A DNA stretch of 64,000 bases, from NCBI RefSeq assembly GCF_040869045.1, contig NC_090319.1, forward strand, positions 344,638,302-344,702,301, in the 5' to 3' direction. The translations under genes and the position numbers were made by a program. The notes below the pieces were generated by a model. The model saw nothing but the letters and a program-made list of their open reading frames with translations, searched no databases and was not told the origin of the DNA. Source of the DNA: Eurosta solidaginis (taxonomy: Eukaryota; Arthropoda; Insecta; Diptera; Tephritidae). This document shows, piece after piece, positions 22,498 through 32,433 of the stretch (its first letter is position 1; each line of letters starts with the position of its first letter).

Positions 22498-22720
22498 AAT
22501 TGAGAGAGTTTTTCGTATTTTAAAAGGTCGATTTTGCTGCCTTTTGGCTTCAACACAGTTGCATTATGTTCCAACAAAAGTGGTGCAAATGCTTATTATT
22601 TGTTGTGCTCTGCACAATATTTGTATAATGTTCAATGTTGAAAATCCTCCCAGTTCAGAAATTGAACCGGAAGAAGTGACCGTTAATTTTATTCTTAAAT
22701 TCTCACGGCCCATTCTTTAA
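22484..22720 (+). pseudogene. Harbinger (HARBI1-like) transposase, C-terminal fragment
   Basis: Reads IERVFRILKGRFCCLLAST, then LHYVPTKVVQMLIICCALHN and ICIMFNVENPPSSEIEPEE. The IERVFxxLKxRF segment contains the third catalytic acid of the DDE nuclease, followed by the typical CCALHNIC helix. The two earlier aspartates are missing. After EVTV the frame leaves the ending seen in copy 2 at 23821-23964. The product would have cut and pasted the element with its Myb-like partner. Confidence 0.8.
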
Positions 22721-22808
22721 TTATGGACAAATTGTTGTTTGGCAAAATTTAGCTTTTTTTTCTATTTTGAATATAAGTCCCATGGTTTTGGAAATGTTCT
22801 TCAAATTG

Positions 22809-23039
22809 TTATTCATCTCGTTTAGGACTTTTATTGAGTTGCTTTCGTTGGGTTGCATTTAGTTGGGAAGTTACACTCTTCCATAAATTATTGGCCGCTG
22901 TCTTTGCGTTGGGCGTTTTAAGTAACGCTTTGGCCAAATCTGGGTGTGTTGCCATGAAATCCACTAGGATTTCAAATTGTTGCTTTTGTGTTTGTTTAGT
23001 ATTTGGAGTTGCCCTATATATTTTTAAAAGAATATACAA
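22809..23039 (-). CDS. Harbinger Myb/SANT-like protein, N-terminal part
   Basis: A 76-residue frame with KQTQKQQFEILVDFMATHPD, LAKALLKTPNAKTAANNLWK and SVTSQLN. This fits the Myb/SANT-like DNA-binding protein that Harbinger elements encode beside their transposase and that carries the transposase to element ends. The usual second half (a W-x-x-V-W-x-D-x-K segment) is missing and the frame ends in KSPKRDE, so the domain is probably truncated. It is transcribed opposite to the transposase. Confidence 0.7.
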   Translation of the reverse strand: MYILLKIYRATPNTKQTQKQQFEILVDFMATHPDLAKALLKTPNAKTAANNLWKSVTSQLNATQRKQLNKSPKRDE

Positions 23040-23544
23040 TTAATATAAAGATATCAATTTATAAAATCATCAATTAATACTTACATATTTGAACAATGCA
23101 ACTGCCTATTAGTTGTAGCAAGAAAAATGCGAAAATCAATGCTGTTTGACATTCGCTTTCGCTATACAGAGTGCTAGCAATGCGAAAAGGGAGAAAAATT
23201 GCGAATGGGCAAAATGTGCATGCGAATGTCGAAATATGCATGCGAATGTCTAGATACAGAGTACCGATTTTGCGATTTCGCGTATTTTTTCTTTCGCATC
23301 GCAATACAGAGTAGGCCCCCTGGTGATAAAACGGCATCATATAGTGTTTCAGTAACACCAAGCTTAAAGTTGACTTTTGTTAATGAGTCAAGTGGAGTGT
23401 CATTTTTTATAAGCCTTTTGCAGGCAAAGTTAGACTTATCAGCCTTCAGATGTCTTACCAGATAACTAATGATATAGTTAGAGGAAACTGATGGCTGAAA
23501 TGACGATAAGCGCAGCCAACTCATACTAACTACACTCAATTCTG

Positions 23545-24357
23545 GGGGCCTACTCTGTATTGCGATGCGAAAATAAATTGCGATGCGAAAGGTAATTGGA
23601 ACGCTGTAGCGCAATCGCATCGCTAACAATGTCGCTTTTTTATTTTTCGCTAATTTTTTGCTTGAGTATGCATCACTGACCAAACTCAAAGAAAGAGAAC
23701 AAAAGAAACAAGGCGATTACAATTTCGGCAAACGATTAATTTTTGTTGAACAAATTAAAAAAAGGATTCTGTAGCATTATGGAACGATTTAAATGAAGAA
23801 AGGATTGATTTAAATGAAGAAATCCTCCCAGTTTAGAAATTGAACTGGAAGAAGTTAACGTGATAAATACAGAAAACGTGGAAAATCATAGAATAGGAAA
23901 TATTGCTAGTTGTATCAGAGAACAAATAAAAAATGACATGATTTCAAATAGAAATGCTTTATAAAAAAGTGGTTTCGATTTAATTGTTATTTATTTATGT
24001 ATTTTAAGTCCACTAGGATTACAAATTGTTGCTTTTGTGTTTGTTTTGTTTTTTGAGTTGTCCTATATATTTTTAAATGAATATAAAGATATCAATTTAT
24101 AAAATCATCAATTAATACTTACATATTTGAACAATGCGAATGCCTAATACTTGTAGCAAGAAAAATGCGAAAATGAATGCTGTTTGACATTCGCTTTCGC
24201 TTTACAGAGTGCCGGCAATGCGAAAAGGGAGAAAAATTGCGAATGGGCAAAATGTGAATGCGAAACTCAAAATATACATGCGAATGTCAAGATACAGAGT
24301 ACCGATTTTGCGATTTCGCGTATTTTTTCTTTCGCATCGCAATACAGAGTAGGCCTC
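23545..24357 (+). mobile_element. PIF/Harbinger transposon, copy 2, deletion derivative (813 bp)
   Basis: The ends match copy 1 (GGGGCCTACTCTGTATTGCG; right end CGCAATACAGAGTAGGCCTC), with CTG at 23542-23544 and 24358-24360. The first 150 bp and last 350 bp track copy 1. Most of the transposase and Myb gene is gone, leaving the last 48 transposase codons and a piece of the Myb gene near 24010-24075. There is no hAT fragment here, which shows the hAT piece in copy 1 is secondary. Confidence 0.85.
23821..23964 (+). pseudogene. Harbinger transposase C-terminal tail
   Basis: NPPSLEIELEEVNVINTENV, then ENHRIGNIASCIREQIKND up to a TAA at 23962. The start aligns with NPPSSEIEPEE of the fragment in copy 1, so this preserves the original protein ending that copy 1 lost. 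Confidence 0.75.
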
Positions 24358-24850
24358 CTGTACTTATATTTGATCCAACAAAATTTGGCTTACGGCGATT
24401 AAAATTTTCGTTGCATTCACTTTGTGCAGAAGGTTTTGTAGTTACAGACTTCACAGTAGTAATTTTATCTTATTGTATTTAACTTTTTATTCTATTTTGG
24501 GTTCTTTTATTTTATTTTGTAAAATTTTTTAATTTTATTAAATATTATTAATTAAAATTTTAATTTTTTGTCGTTTTTCACTTTATTGCATCTATAAACT
24601 TATCAAATAACGTACAAGTATGTTACAATCAACAAAACCCAAAAATGAAACTAATTTCAACTTAAACCTGAATACCTAACCAAGTGCTTTGCTTTTGTAA
24701 ACATTTTTTGTATCAGTTATATAAATCACGCATTTGCCCATGTTTGCTCTGTTTTCTTATTTCTAACAAAACAGCATCTATCCTGTTCCAGACTTGCATG
24801 CACAAAAAATGTGTATATTCTCAAAGACTTCAAATTATATGTACATAGGC

Positions 24851-25066
24851 AAGGCGAATCCGTAACAGGCGGTGACAAAGCGATTTCAACCAATTCGCCG
24901 TGCTTGACATTCTTCTGCAAAAGAAAATTTTCATTGATCAAAAGAAAATTTTCATTGATTTCGATTGACTAACTTATTGTTGTACAAGGCGTTGTATGGA
25001 AAATAATCAAAATTTCAATCAGCAATCAGCTATTGGGATAACAACACCTGGTACTAAATTCGCCTG
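24851..25066. mobile_element. MITE with AAGGCGAAT ends, copy 2
   Basis: AAGGCGAATCCGTAACAGGC on the left and ACCTGGTACTAAATTCGCCT on the right. It is in inverted orientation relative to copy 1 at 12269-12425. An internal stretch AAAAGAAAATTTTCATTGAT is duplicated in tandem, which explains its greater length. Confidence 0.7.
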
Positions 25067-25320
25067 TGTTGCTGTGTGATTTCCCTATTACTCTGTATAG
25101 CATGCTAATACCGCACACTACGCCTACGCTTGCACACTCTCTAGTACTCCATACGGTGCATACACCAACATTACACACTACGCCTGCATTAACATACATC
25201 CTTCATGTATCCCCCATATAGCATTCTTCTTACAAAGACTACGCTTTCAAATACATCCTAATCTTACGTTCAGAATTCCCCTAGCCGTGACACATTAATA
25301 AAGCTCTTTCTAAGCCAAAA

Positions 25321-26640
25321 ACAAATTTTTTGTCTTTAAATTTTTGTTTTTCAACAAATATTTGTATAGTTTTCCCTGAATTTTTTTTTTCAAAACTTTT
25401 AAAATTGTTAACAGATACTCTCGATGTCTTTTTCTTTTCTCAGAAAAAACTTTGTCTACTATATGCAAAGGTCCACAAAAACTTAAACTGATGCTTAATC
25501 AATACAATTTTCTCCAGTGTACTTTCTGATGTACATTTTTCATGCATGCATATGTAGTTTAAAACTTGTTAATATGTATGTGTGTAGACGTGTTGACTCC
25601 GAACGAGAAGGTGTTTGAACCTTTGGCCGCATTTTTGTTGTTGCTTAACAGTAATGAATATTTTTGTTTGGTTATGAGAATCATTTTTGTATATTCTCAT
25701 TTAACTTGAGGAGAAATTCCAGGAGAGTATGGAGAAAATGCAAGGACATAAACGTATCATACGAGCATATTCATTACACATACATACATAACCTGCCATG
25801 ATTCTGCGAGAGTGCCTACAAATATATTTACATACATACATAAAAACGGACATGTCAGACTGAGGTGGGAATATGAGAACTATTTGCCAGCCATTCAGGC
25901 ATTCATTTAAAAAGTGATGGCCGGACTAGGGGAACTGAACTTAGTGAGATAAACAACTTGTCAGTCAAAGCAGTTTCGTACTATTATTTATTTGACAAAT
26001 GGCGAGAAAATATGTAAACAATGAAATGACTATATTTGTCTAAACTTGTCTATGGCACAAACCTGCATCCACCTATTTGATTGAGTGTACAAAGGAAGTG
26101 ATTTGATGCGCTTATATTAATTTTTATTAGCTAATGAAACTGAGCTGTGGTAAGTCCTTATAAAGAATGTATGTGTGTATGTATGTGTCAGAAGTGAATA
26201 TAGGTCAACGGGAAATATATTAAGTGTGCCAGTGTGGAAACGAAAAAAGAAATAAAAATAAAGAAGGCAATAAAACTGATTGACCTTTTTTTATTAAAAC
26301 ACAAACAATGGTAAATTGAATACTGAATGGCTGCTTGGTTTTTGCTGGCTGTGCAGCAGAGTCCATCAGGAGTGATGGGATGCGAAAAATAATTGTCGTC
26401 TCAATTTTTATTAAAGAATTAAGTAAAATAATACATTTTTATTCTTTGGTAATTTTTTTCTCCGATGTCCGACAATGGAAAATACTATCCATTACTTAAC
26501 TTTTTGGAGGGAACGGCAGTCAATGCGGCTTTAGGTCTGGTAAATTTACTACAAGCCATTTGCACGATTAGCGGAAAAGACCTATCTATGAGAAGAGAGT
26601 TCACAATTTACGTGTTGATGTAGCGTCATGTAGTGCCACT
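25321..26640. other. No gene recognised
   Basis: Mixed-composition sequence with CATACATACATA and TGTATGTGTGTATG microsatellite stretches (near 25780 and 26170). I see no repeat ends. It may be unique intergenic or intronic DNA. Confidence 0.55.
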
Positions 26641-26645
26641 TTACA

Positions 26646-26962
26646 TTGACAGCCGCTGTGATGTGGTGGTAGCGTGCTCCTCCCACCACGAAGAAGATCC
26701 TGAGTTCAAGTCTGGGACAAAGCAAATTGAGAAAGATTTTTTTTTTCAATAAAACAGTTTTCCTAAGCGGTGTTGGCGCATGGCAGTTGTTTGGAAAACG
26801 CGCCCAGAATATTTATGCAATGAAGAGCTTCTCAGTGGAGATTCAGCTGCCGTCGACATAACACATGTAGGTCGTGCCATTTTGAAGGAAATGTTAAAAA
26901 AGGAGCCATATGCGAATTGGAAGTGAAGATCGGCCTAAATCTGGTGGAGATATCGCAGGTGG
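26646..26962 (+). mobile_element. tRNA-derived SINE, head and body
   Basis: Head: CAGCCGCTGTGATGTGG, A-box region GGTGGTAGCGTGCTC, B-box region GAGTTCAAGTCTGGG. Body: TTTTCCTAAGCGGTGTTGGCG, AATGAAGAGCTTCTCAGTGG, ACACATGTAGGTCGTGCC, GCGAATTGGAAGTGAAGATC and GGCCTAAATCTGGTGGAG. Promoter boxes are those of RNA polymerase III. The B box departs from GGTTCAAGTCC at the first base, so activity is doubtful. Confidence 0.8.
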
Positions 26963-27795
26963 ATATTTCGTTCCTACATAGATTAATAAGGGAAATCAAG
27001 GGGTTTGCTGGAGGTATCTACTTGAACGTGCTCCCTGCCAGAACTCACCGACAGCTTTCAAAATATTCAAAGTGTAACCTGGCTGCTACTTGCTTGAAGC
27101 GAAGCCACCACCCAGCTTCGTGGTGCGCTACTTTCATGAACAATACGGTGGGCCCATATACCAATGTCCTCTTACCGTTAGCCGTTTGATCCTGATAATC
27201 ATAAGGGGGCCTTTGGCCCAACACACACCGAATTGGTAAGCAAATCTGCGCCCGGTTACCCCGTTATCAGTAAACACTATCTAACCCTTGTATAGGAAGA
27301 AAACTGACTAGCAAGGAAAACACGAGTCACCTCGCCTAAACTTCGTTCTGGATATTGAAACAGGTGAAACTCTTTGTTATCCAGATGCAACCCCGACGTA
27401 ATGTATGTCCCCAATGGCAGCAATCATATTTTCAATTATAATGTGTGACCTACGCTTCTAACGGCAACATTCCTGTGATCCAACCGTGTTTAAACTGCAA
27501 CTTTCCTTGGCCGGTTGAGGCCTTTGATGTTTGTTGTGAATGGCTGCGCCTATTAAGTGGGGCGATTAACACAGCAACAATACAGTGACATTGAGAGACA
27601 TTAAGCGTGTCCTATTCGATTTATCCACTTTTTTTCTTCTTGTAACTATAAGGAGTCTGTCCGAAGGTCTTGGTAAGCTTAATCGATGTTAATGGTCCTG
27701 CAATACTTTCCGGAAAATAGCAGGAGCTAGCCCGACTACCTCGGTAACAATTTGATATGACCACTTTGAAGCGTCTAGGTGAGGGTATGGGGTCG
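26963..27795. other. Probable old repeat DNA, not identified
   Basis: No domain was recognised. The stretch 27650-27795 (AGCAGGAGCTAGCCCGACTA, GGTAACAATTTGATATGACC) has the look of a dispersed dipteran repeat leading into the tail motif at 27796-27900, but I cannot name it. Confidence 0.4.
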
Positions 27796-27900
27796 TCATA
27801 GCCTCGCCTGCTGAAGAAACAGTATACGCAACGGGTAGATGAGTTTGACAATTAGCTTAGAAAAGTACCCCTTTAAAGGATTTGCACTACACAACTCCTT
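27796..27900 (+). repeat. Shared repeat tail (CTACACAACTCCTTGAAT family), copy 1
   Basis: GGGTAGATGAGTTTGACAATTAGCTT…GCACTACACAACTCCTTGAAT parallels 45845-45920, 53595-53650 (reversed) and 54345-54425. Probably the 3' portion of one abundant retroelement family. No coding frame in this piece. Confidence 0.5.
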
Positions 27901-28198
27901 GAATACCGCGATTTGCCCTTCGCCATCTTTTGTGTGAAAAAAGTATTAATTGAAGTAAGAAAACTCATTTGGGAAGATCTGAAAGCTCTAACCGACATAT
28001 CGGCAGCTGTCGAAGGCTTCACCACAATAGGAATAACAGTGAATAAGATTGAAGAGCGCTCAAGGTGCACTGAGCTTTTCGTTCACTTCGATGATTCAAA
28101 TTTAAGTAATGCAAGTTTAAGCTTTAGTAAATAGAATTAATGAGTTTGGTTAAAAAATTCGCTTCAAAGAAGGCATTTTAAATAGTATCCGCTCTTGA

Positions 28199-29834
28199 TT
28201 ATACTCAGGTGAGCAGAACTCACAGAGTATATTAATTTTGTTCGCATAACGGTAATCCGTAACGGCATAAACTAATCGAGATAGATATAGACTGCTATAA
28301 ATCAAAATGATCTGGGCGAATAAAAGAAATTCATTTAGCCATGTCCGTCCGTCCGTCCGTAAACACGATGACTTGAGTAAATGTTGAGGTACCTTAAATG
28401 AAATTTGGTATGTCTCAGATCGCTATTTAAAATGAACGAAATCGGACTATAACCACTCCCACTTTTTCGATATCGAAAATTTCGAAAAACAGAAAAAGCG
28501 CGATAATTCATTACCGAAGTCGGGTAAAGCAATGAAATTTGGTCGGTGGGTTGACCTCATTACGCTGAATAGAAAACTGGTAAAATTTTGGACAATGGGC
28601 GTGGCACTGCAAGCTGCAATTTGGCAGTCGTTGAAGATATCATGATGAAATTTTGCAGGACGTTACTTCTATCACTATATATGTGCTAAATAAGAATTAG
28701 CAAAATCGGGTGACGAACACGCCTACTTTTTAAAGAAAAAAATGTTTAAAGTCAAATTTTAACAAAAAATTTAATATCTTTACAGCATATAAGTAAATTA
28801 TGTCAACATTCGACTACAGTAATGATATGGTGCAACAAAATACAAAAATAAAAGAATATTTCAAAATGGGCATGGCTCCGCGCTTTTTCAATTAATTTGT
28901 CTAGAATACTTTTAATGCCATAAGCCGAAAAAAATTAGCAATCCTTGTGAAATTGGTAAGGGTATCTCTTCTATGGCGATAACTGTTTTCTGTGAAAATG
29001 GGCAAAATCGGTTGAAGCCACGCCCAGTTTTTATACAAAGTCGACCGTCTGTCCTTCCGATCGGCCGTTAACACGATAACTTGAACAAAAATCGATATAT
29101 CTTTACTAAACTCAGTTCACGTACTTATCTGAACTCACTTTGCATTGGTATAAAAAAAGGTCGAAATCCGACTATGAGCACGCCCACTTTTTCGATATCG
29201 AAAATTTCGAAAAATTAAAAAAAATGCCATAATTCTATACCAAATACGAAAAAATGGATGAAACATGGTAATTGGATTGGTTTATTGACTCAAAATATAA
29301 CTTTAGAAAAAACTTTGTAAAATGGGTGTGACACCTACCATATTAAGTAGAAGAAAATGAAAAAGTTCTGCAGGGTGAAATCAAAAGCCCTTGTAATCTT
29401 GGAAGGAATACTGTTCGTGGTATTACATATATATAAATAAATTAGCGGTACCCGACAGATGATGTTCTGGGTTACCCTGGTCCACATTTTGGTCGATATC
29501 TCGAAAACGCCTTCACATATACAACTAAGGGCCACTCCCTTTTAAAACCCTCATTAATACCTTTACCCATATCGTATAAACACATTCTAGAGTCACACCT
29601 GGTCCACCTTTATGGCGATATCCCGAAATGGCGTCCACTTATAGAACTATGGCCCACTTCCTTTTAAAATAATCTTTAATACCTTCCATTTGATACCCAT
29701 GTAATACAAACACATTCCAGGGTTACCCTAGGTTCATTTTCCTACATGGTGATTCTCCATTATTTTGTCTCCAAAGCTCTCAGCTGAGTATGTAATGTTC
29801 GGCTACACCCAAACTTAGACTTCCTTACTTGTTT
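28199..29834. mobile_element. Helentron-like non-autonomous element, copy B
   Basis: Starts ATACTCAGGTGAGCAGAACTC and ends CTCAGCTGAGTATG, GTTCGGCTACACCCAAAC, CTTCCTTACTTG, then T. The body matches copy A throughout (CACTTTTTCGATATCG, AAATCGGTTGAAGCCACGCC, ACCCGACAGATGATGTTCTG). Non-coding. Confidence 0.8.
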
Positions 29835-30365
29835 TTAAATGGCTTTACCGTTTCCGCTCCAATTATATCCGGTCCTCGTCTAATCCTGAAATTAATCCCC
29901 TAATATGACAATATAATCTCAACCAAAAATTTAACGCCCATACATACATATTTACATACGTACACAAGTTTTGGGTTTATAAAGGAAAGGATTGATACGA
30001 CAAATAATATATCTATAAACTTGATAACAACAACACAAAACACATACAGAAACTTCAGCATGCTCAAGTAAGATTCATTTGTTGCGGTTTGAAATTTGTC
30101 ATGCGTGAATCTTAAAAATGACAATTCAGCAATGAAAAACAAATTTATGTTAGCAAATTAGTATACAATCTTATTATCTATTTTTTATTACAATGATATG
30201 GTAAGTATGCCCGGGCGTACATAAATGTACAATAAATTTTAATGAAGAACTTCTGAGGCGGTTGGCAGCCTGCCACTTTTTTTTACTATTTAGAATATAC
30301 CACATGAAAGCTCAGATTGTCGTCTGGATTTTTGTGATAAACTTTTCAAGACACATAAATTTAGT
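29835..30365. other. No gene recognised
   Basis: AT-rich with CATACATACATA at 29940. No repeat end or domain was recognised. Confidence 0.6.
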
Positions 30366-30654
30366 TTAAGGGTTAGGTTGAACAACGCGTTCTTTTAGGA
30401 CTCACATAGACTGAAACACACCGTAGTATTACCAGAAGTTTGCTCAACGATCAAACTAAAAAGAACTATCAGAAACCAGGACCTATAACTCCTTCCTCTT
30501 GGCAAATACTTGACGTTTTCTATGCCTATGCCACTTGCTGTTTCTAGATCTGATAGCTGTATCATTCCTAACAGCTGTAGTGTTAGCCTATTGAGCGCAG
30601 GGCACGTGCACAAAACGTGCTCGATCGTTTCCTCCTCCAACCCGCACTTCTTAT

Positions 30655-31179
30655 TGTAACGAATTTAGGGGAATTCCGCTTATATGAAACCTTCTGCTAA
30701 CGTTCGAATCGCTAAATTGTTGAATAAATCACTCCAATGTTCAGTATTGCAAACCAGTCTTTATTTAGATTACTTTGGGAGTACCTCACAATTATACTTC
30801 ACAACCAATAGCGTGTTTAAATCAAAACTGATTAGTCATTCCTCAGTTTGCCCTGCTTTTATACTCTCTGTTGCCTCGTCAGCATATTTCTCCAAAGGTC
30901 TAGACGTTTCCCCTTCTAGTATCGCCTGCTTGGTTACCAGCGGGATATGAGTATATTTGTAGTTTATGCGTTTCTTATAGTCATATGCGTGTGTTTGTGT
31001 AAGTAACTACTTCGGCTGATGACTACATGTGAGTGTGTGTGAGATATCTTTTCGTCGTCTTCTATGTATGTGTTTAAATGATGATTTATGTGTTCATGTA
31101 CACCAGTGTGGCTCGCTTTAATGTTTTTGTTGTTGCGTGATTATTTACTAACAGCCTAGTGATGTCAACATTCGCCACA
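30655..31179 (-). mobile_element. Solo LTR of a gypsy-like element, 525 bp
   Basis: On the minus strand it begins TGTGGCGAATGTTG and ends CTAAATTCGTTACA, so it has TG…CA ends with an imperfect 9-bp terminal inverted repeat. TTAT is duplicated at 30651-30654 and 31180-31183. Removing the insert and one TTAT restores the LINE sequence (CTTC|TTAT|ATATACTATCACTGG against CTTCCTACATCTGCTATCACTG in copy 1). No internal retroviral-type genes are present. Solo LTRs form by recombination between the two LTRs of a full element. Confidence 0.85.
30755..30865 (-). promoter_or_regulatory. LTR promoter and poly(A) signal
   Basis: On the minus strand TATAAAAGCAGGG lies at 30863-30851. A TCAGTT initiator-like box lies about 30 bases downstream, and AATAAA at about 30765-30760. 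The TATA, initiator, AATAAA order defines a short R region and supports the LTR call. Confidence 0.6.
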
Positions 31180-31879
31180 TTATATATACTATCACTGGCA
31201 AGTTATAATTTAAAAGTATGTGTGTGCCACCTGAAGGTAGTGTCCAGTCAAAAGTACCCACCATGAGCGCACTACCTGTTCCTTTCAATGATAAGAGTAA
31301 AGTTGTTAGTCCAAGGTTGTAAGAACTGCACATGATCTCCAACATTTTACAGCCCGCGCTTGATTTCACCAGATTTATTCCAGGGATTGCGAACACTCTA
31401 ACACATTTTAGGATGTTGTACCATGCCTTAATTGCTTCTTAGCTGTATATTTTGATGCGGCTGCAGTTTAAGCTATTTTCCTCCAGTGTTTCTTCCGCTA
31501 TAGTCACTGGTACCTCATTCCCTGAAAAAAATACAGAGATCTGGCATCTTGGATCTCCGGATCAGCGGAGTATACCGCAAAGCCTACTTCTTCCATTTCT
31601 TTGTAACAACGGGTCCACACGTGTATTGCCTTGCGCCAACCCCCTCCAGAAAACGCATCGCAGCGCAGGTTGGGTTCTTGATAGTCTATATTTAGTTTAA
31701 AAAACTCCATTGAAATATTATGTGCGAAAAAATTGTTGTGTTCAACGCCGCATTGTAACCTGTGAAAACGATTCTGACGATAAAGACTTCAAGTCAGGTA
31801 CTACTTCTTGTAGTCAATGTCGAGTAAGTGCTTAATACTTTTCTTTTAAATGGAAGAAATAAAGACATAACCAGATTGA

Positions 31880-32433
31880 TAAAACAACAAGGCCGCGGGC
31901 GTTTTGCATTCAAATACGGCGGCGAGGAGTAGATAAGGCGTATGCATCAGCTTCTTTGCAAAATATGGTTGGACGAGTACATGCCAGATGATTGTAATCT
32001 ACGTGTTCTTTGCCAAGTCTACAAGAAGGGAATCCTTCAAACTGCGCCAACTAAAGCGGAATCAGCCTCCTTAGTATCGCATATAAGGTGCTGCCAATGT
32101 TGTGCGAAAGATTGGAGCCCAACTTGAATCGCATAATTGAACGTTATCAATACGGTCTCAGACCTGGTAAATCTACCACCGACTAAATTTCATTATGCGC
32201 CAAATCTTGGAGAACTCACGAGCCCGAAAAAGGGATTGACACAAATCACCTCTTCGTCGAGCCGCACGAAAAAGATTTGCCTTTATGCTGCTATTTCTGA
32301 ATTTGGTTTCCCCGTGAAACTTATACGGCTGTGCAAAATGATGTTGAGTGACACCATCAGTTCAGTCAGGATTGGGTAGGACTTCTCTGAGCCGATCGAA
32401 GCCAAACGAGGCTTCAGACGGGGTGACTCTTTA
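31880..32433 (+). pseudogene. RTE-type LINE, reverse transcriptase fragment
   Basis: Shows, across frameshifts, KYGGEE, MHQLLCKIWLDEYMPDDCNL, VLCQVYKKG, a decayed palm region, FGFPVKLIRLCKMML, SSVRIG and EAKRGFRQGDSL. This is the N-terminal to middle part of an RTE reverse transcriptase. It stops right after the RQGDSL box, where an opposite-strand RTE fragment begins. Multiple stops. Confidence 0.75.

Larger units (their letters stand above)
21775..23319 (+). mobile_element. PIF/Harbinger transposon, copy 1 (1545 bp)
   Basis: Inverted ends GGGGCCTACTCTGTATTGCG and CGCAATACAGAGTAGGCCCC, with CTG on both sides (21772-21774 and 23320-23322). A CWG duplication is known for some Harbinger elements. 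It carries a C-terminal transposase fragment (+, 22484-22720) and a Myb/SANT-like gene (−, 22809-23039), the usual Harbinger pair. A hAT fragment (21929-22497) has replaced or interrupted the front part of the transposase gene, so the copy is non-autonomous. Confidence 0.85.
18986..24465 (-). mobile_element. Jockey-type LINE, 5'-truncated, carrying two Harbinger insertions
   Basis: Read leftward: part of ORF1 (24465-21725, in three pieces), part of an endonuclease (about 21745-20990), a reverse transcriptase (20660-19500), the C-terminal tail and 3' UTR to about 18986. The 3' UTR holds at least three copies of TTAGTCTGTAAG or close variants. The element lies in the AT-rich tract of the GATAAC repeat, which resumes on its far side. 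Without the two inserts at 21775-23319 and 23545-24357 it is about 3.1 kb, short of a full Jockey-clade element, because the 5' end and the ORF1/endonuclease junction are missing. Clade assignment is from motifs. Confidence 0.75.
21725..24465 (-). pseudogene. Jockey-type LINE ORF1 C-terminal part, in three pieces
   Basis: Piece 1 (24465-24361) reads ITTVKSVTTKPSAQ…FVGSNIS. Piece 2 (23541-23323) reads ELSVVSMSWLRL, YIISYLVRHLKADKSNFACK and FKLGVTETLYDAVLSP. Piece 3 (21771-21725) reads ELWPAGVNVRSFRIS, then stop. Dropping each Harbinger insert plus one CTG joins SNIST to ELSVV and AVLSP to ELWPA without a frame change. The domain resembles the C-terminal ORF1 domain of insect LINEs ending in LYD-V-L-WP-NV-V--F. 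The joined frame was open before the insertions, at least in this portion. Confidence 0.8.
17400..25320. repeat. GATAAC-family dispersed repeat, copy B, split by a LINE
   Basis: Head 17410-17530 (AGAAACAAATAGTTCCAAGC). GATAAC units 17640-18000 (ATCGATAAC, CCGATAACAA). AT-rich tract 18001-18985, resuming at about 24466-24600 after the LINE. Tail 25100-25310 (ACACTACGCCTACGC, CTTACGTTCAG). The order is the same as in copy A. The intervening 18986-24465 is a Jockey-type LINE with its own insertions. A MITE (24851-25066) sits between the AT-rich tract and the tail. Confidence 0.6.
30366..31712 (-). pseudogene. I-like LINE 3' end, copy 2, split by a solo LTR
   Basis: Read leftward, 31710-31504 holds a mutated RNase H start (AIHVWTRCYKEMEEVGFAVY, against AIHVYTDGSK in copy 1, so the first catalytic Asp is lost). 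31400-31190 holds the linker region (VKSSAGCKMLEIMCSSYNLG). 30650-30370 holds the zinc-like end EEETIEHVLCTCPALNRLTL. The 525-bp insert 30655-31179 lies inside the zinc-finger segment. The 3' end again shows GGTTAGGTTG. Heavily decayed and older than copies 1 and 3. Confidence 0.8.

Noticed and set aside
23326..23541. Independent gene between the two Harbinger copies
   Set aside because: It is the middle piece of the LINE ORF1. The frame extends into both flanks once the inserts are removed.
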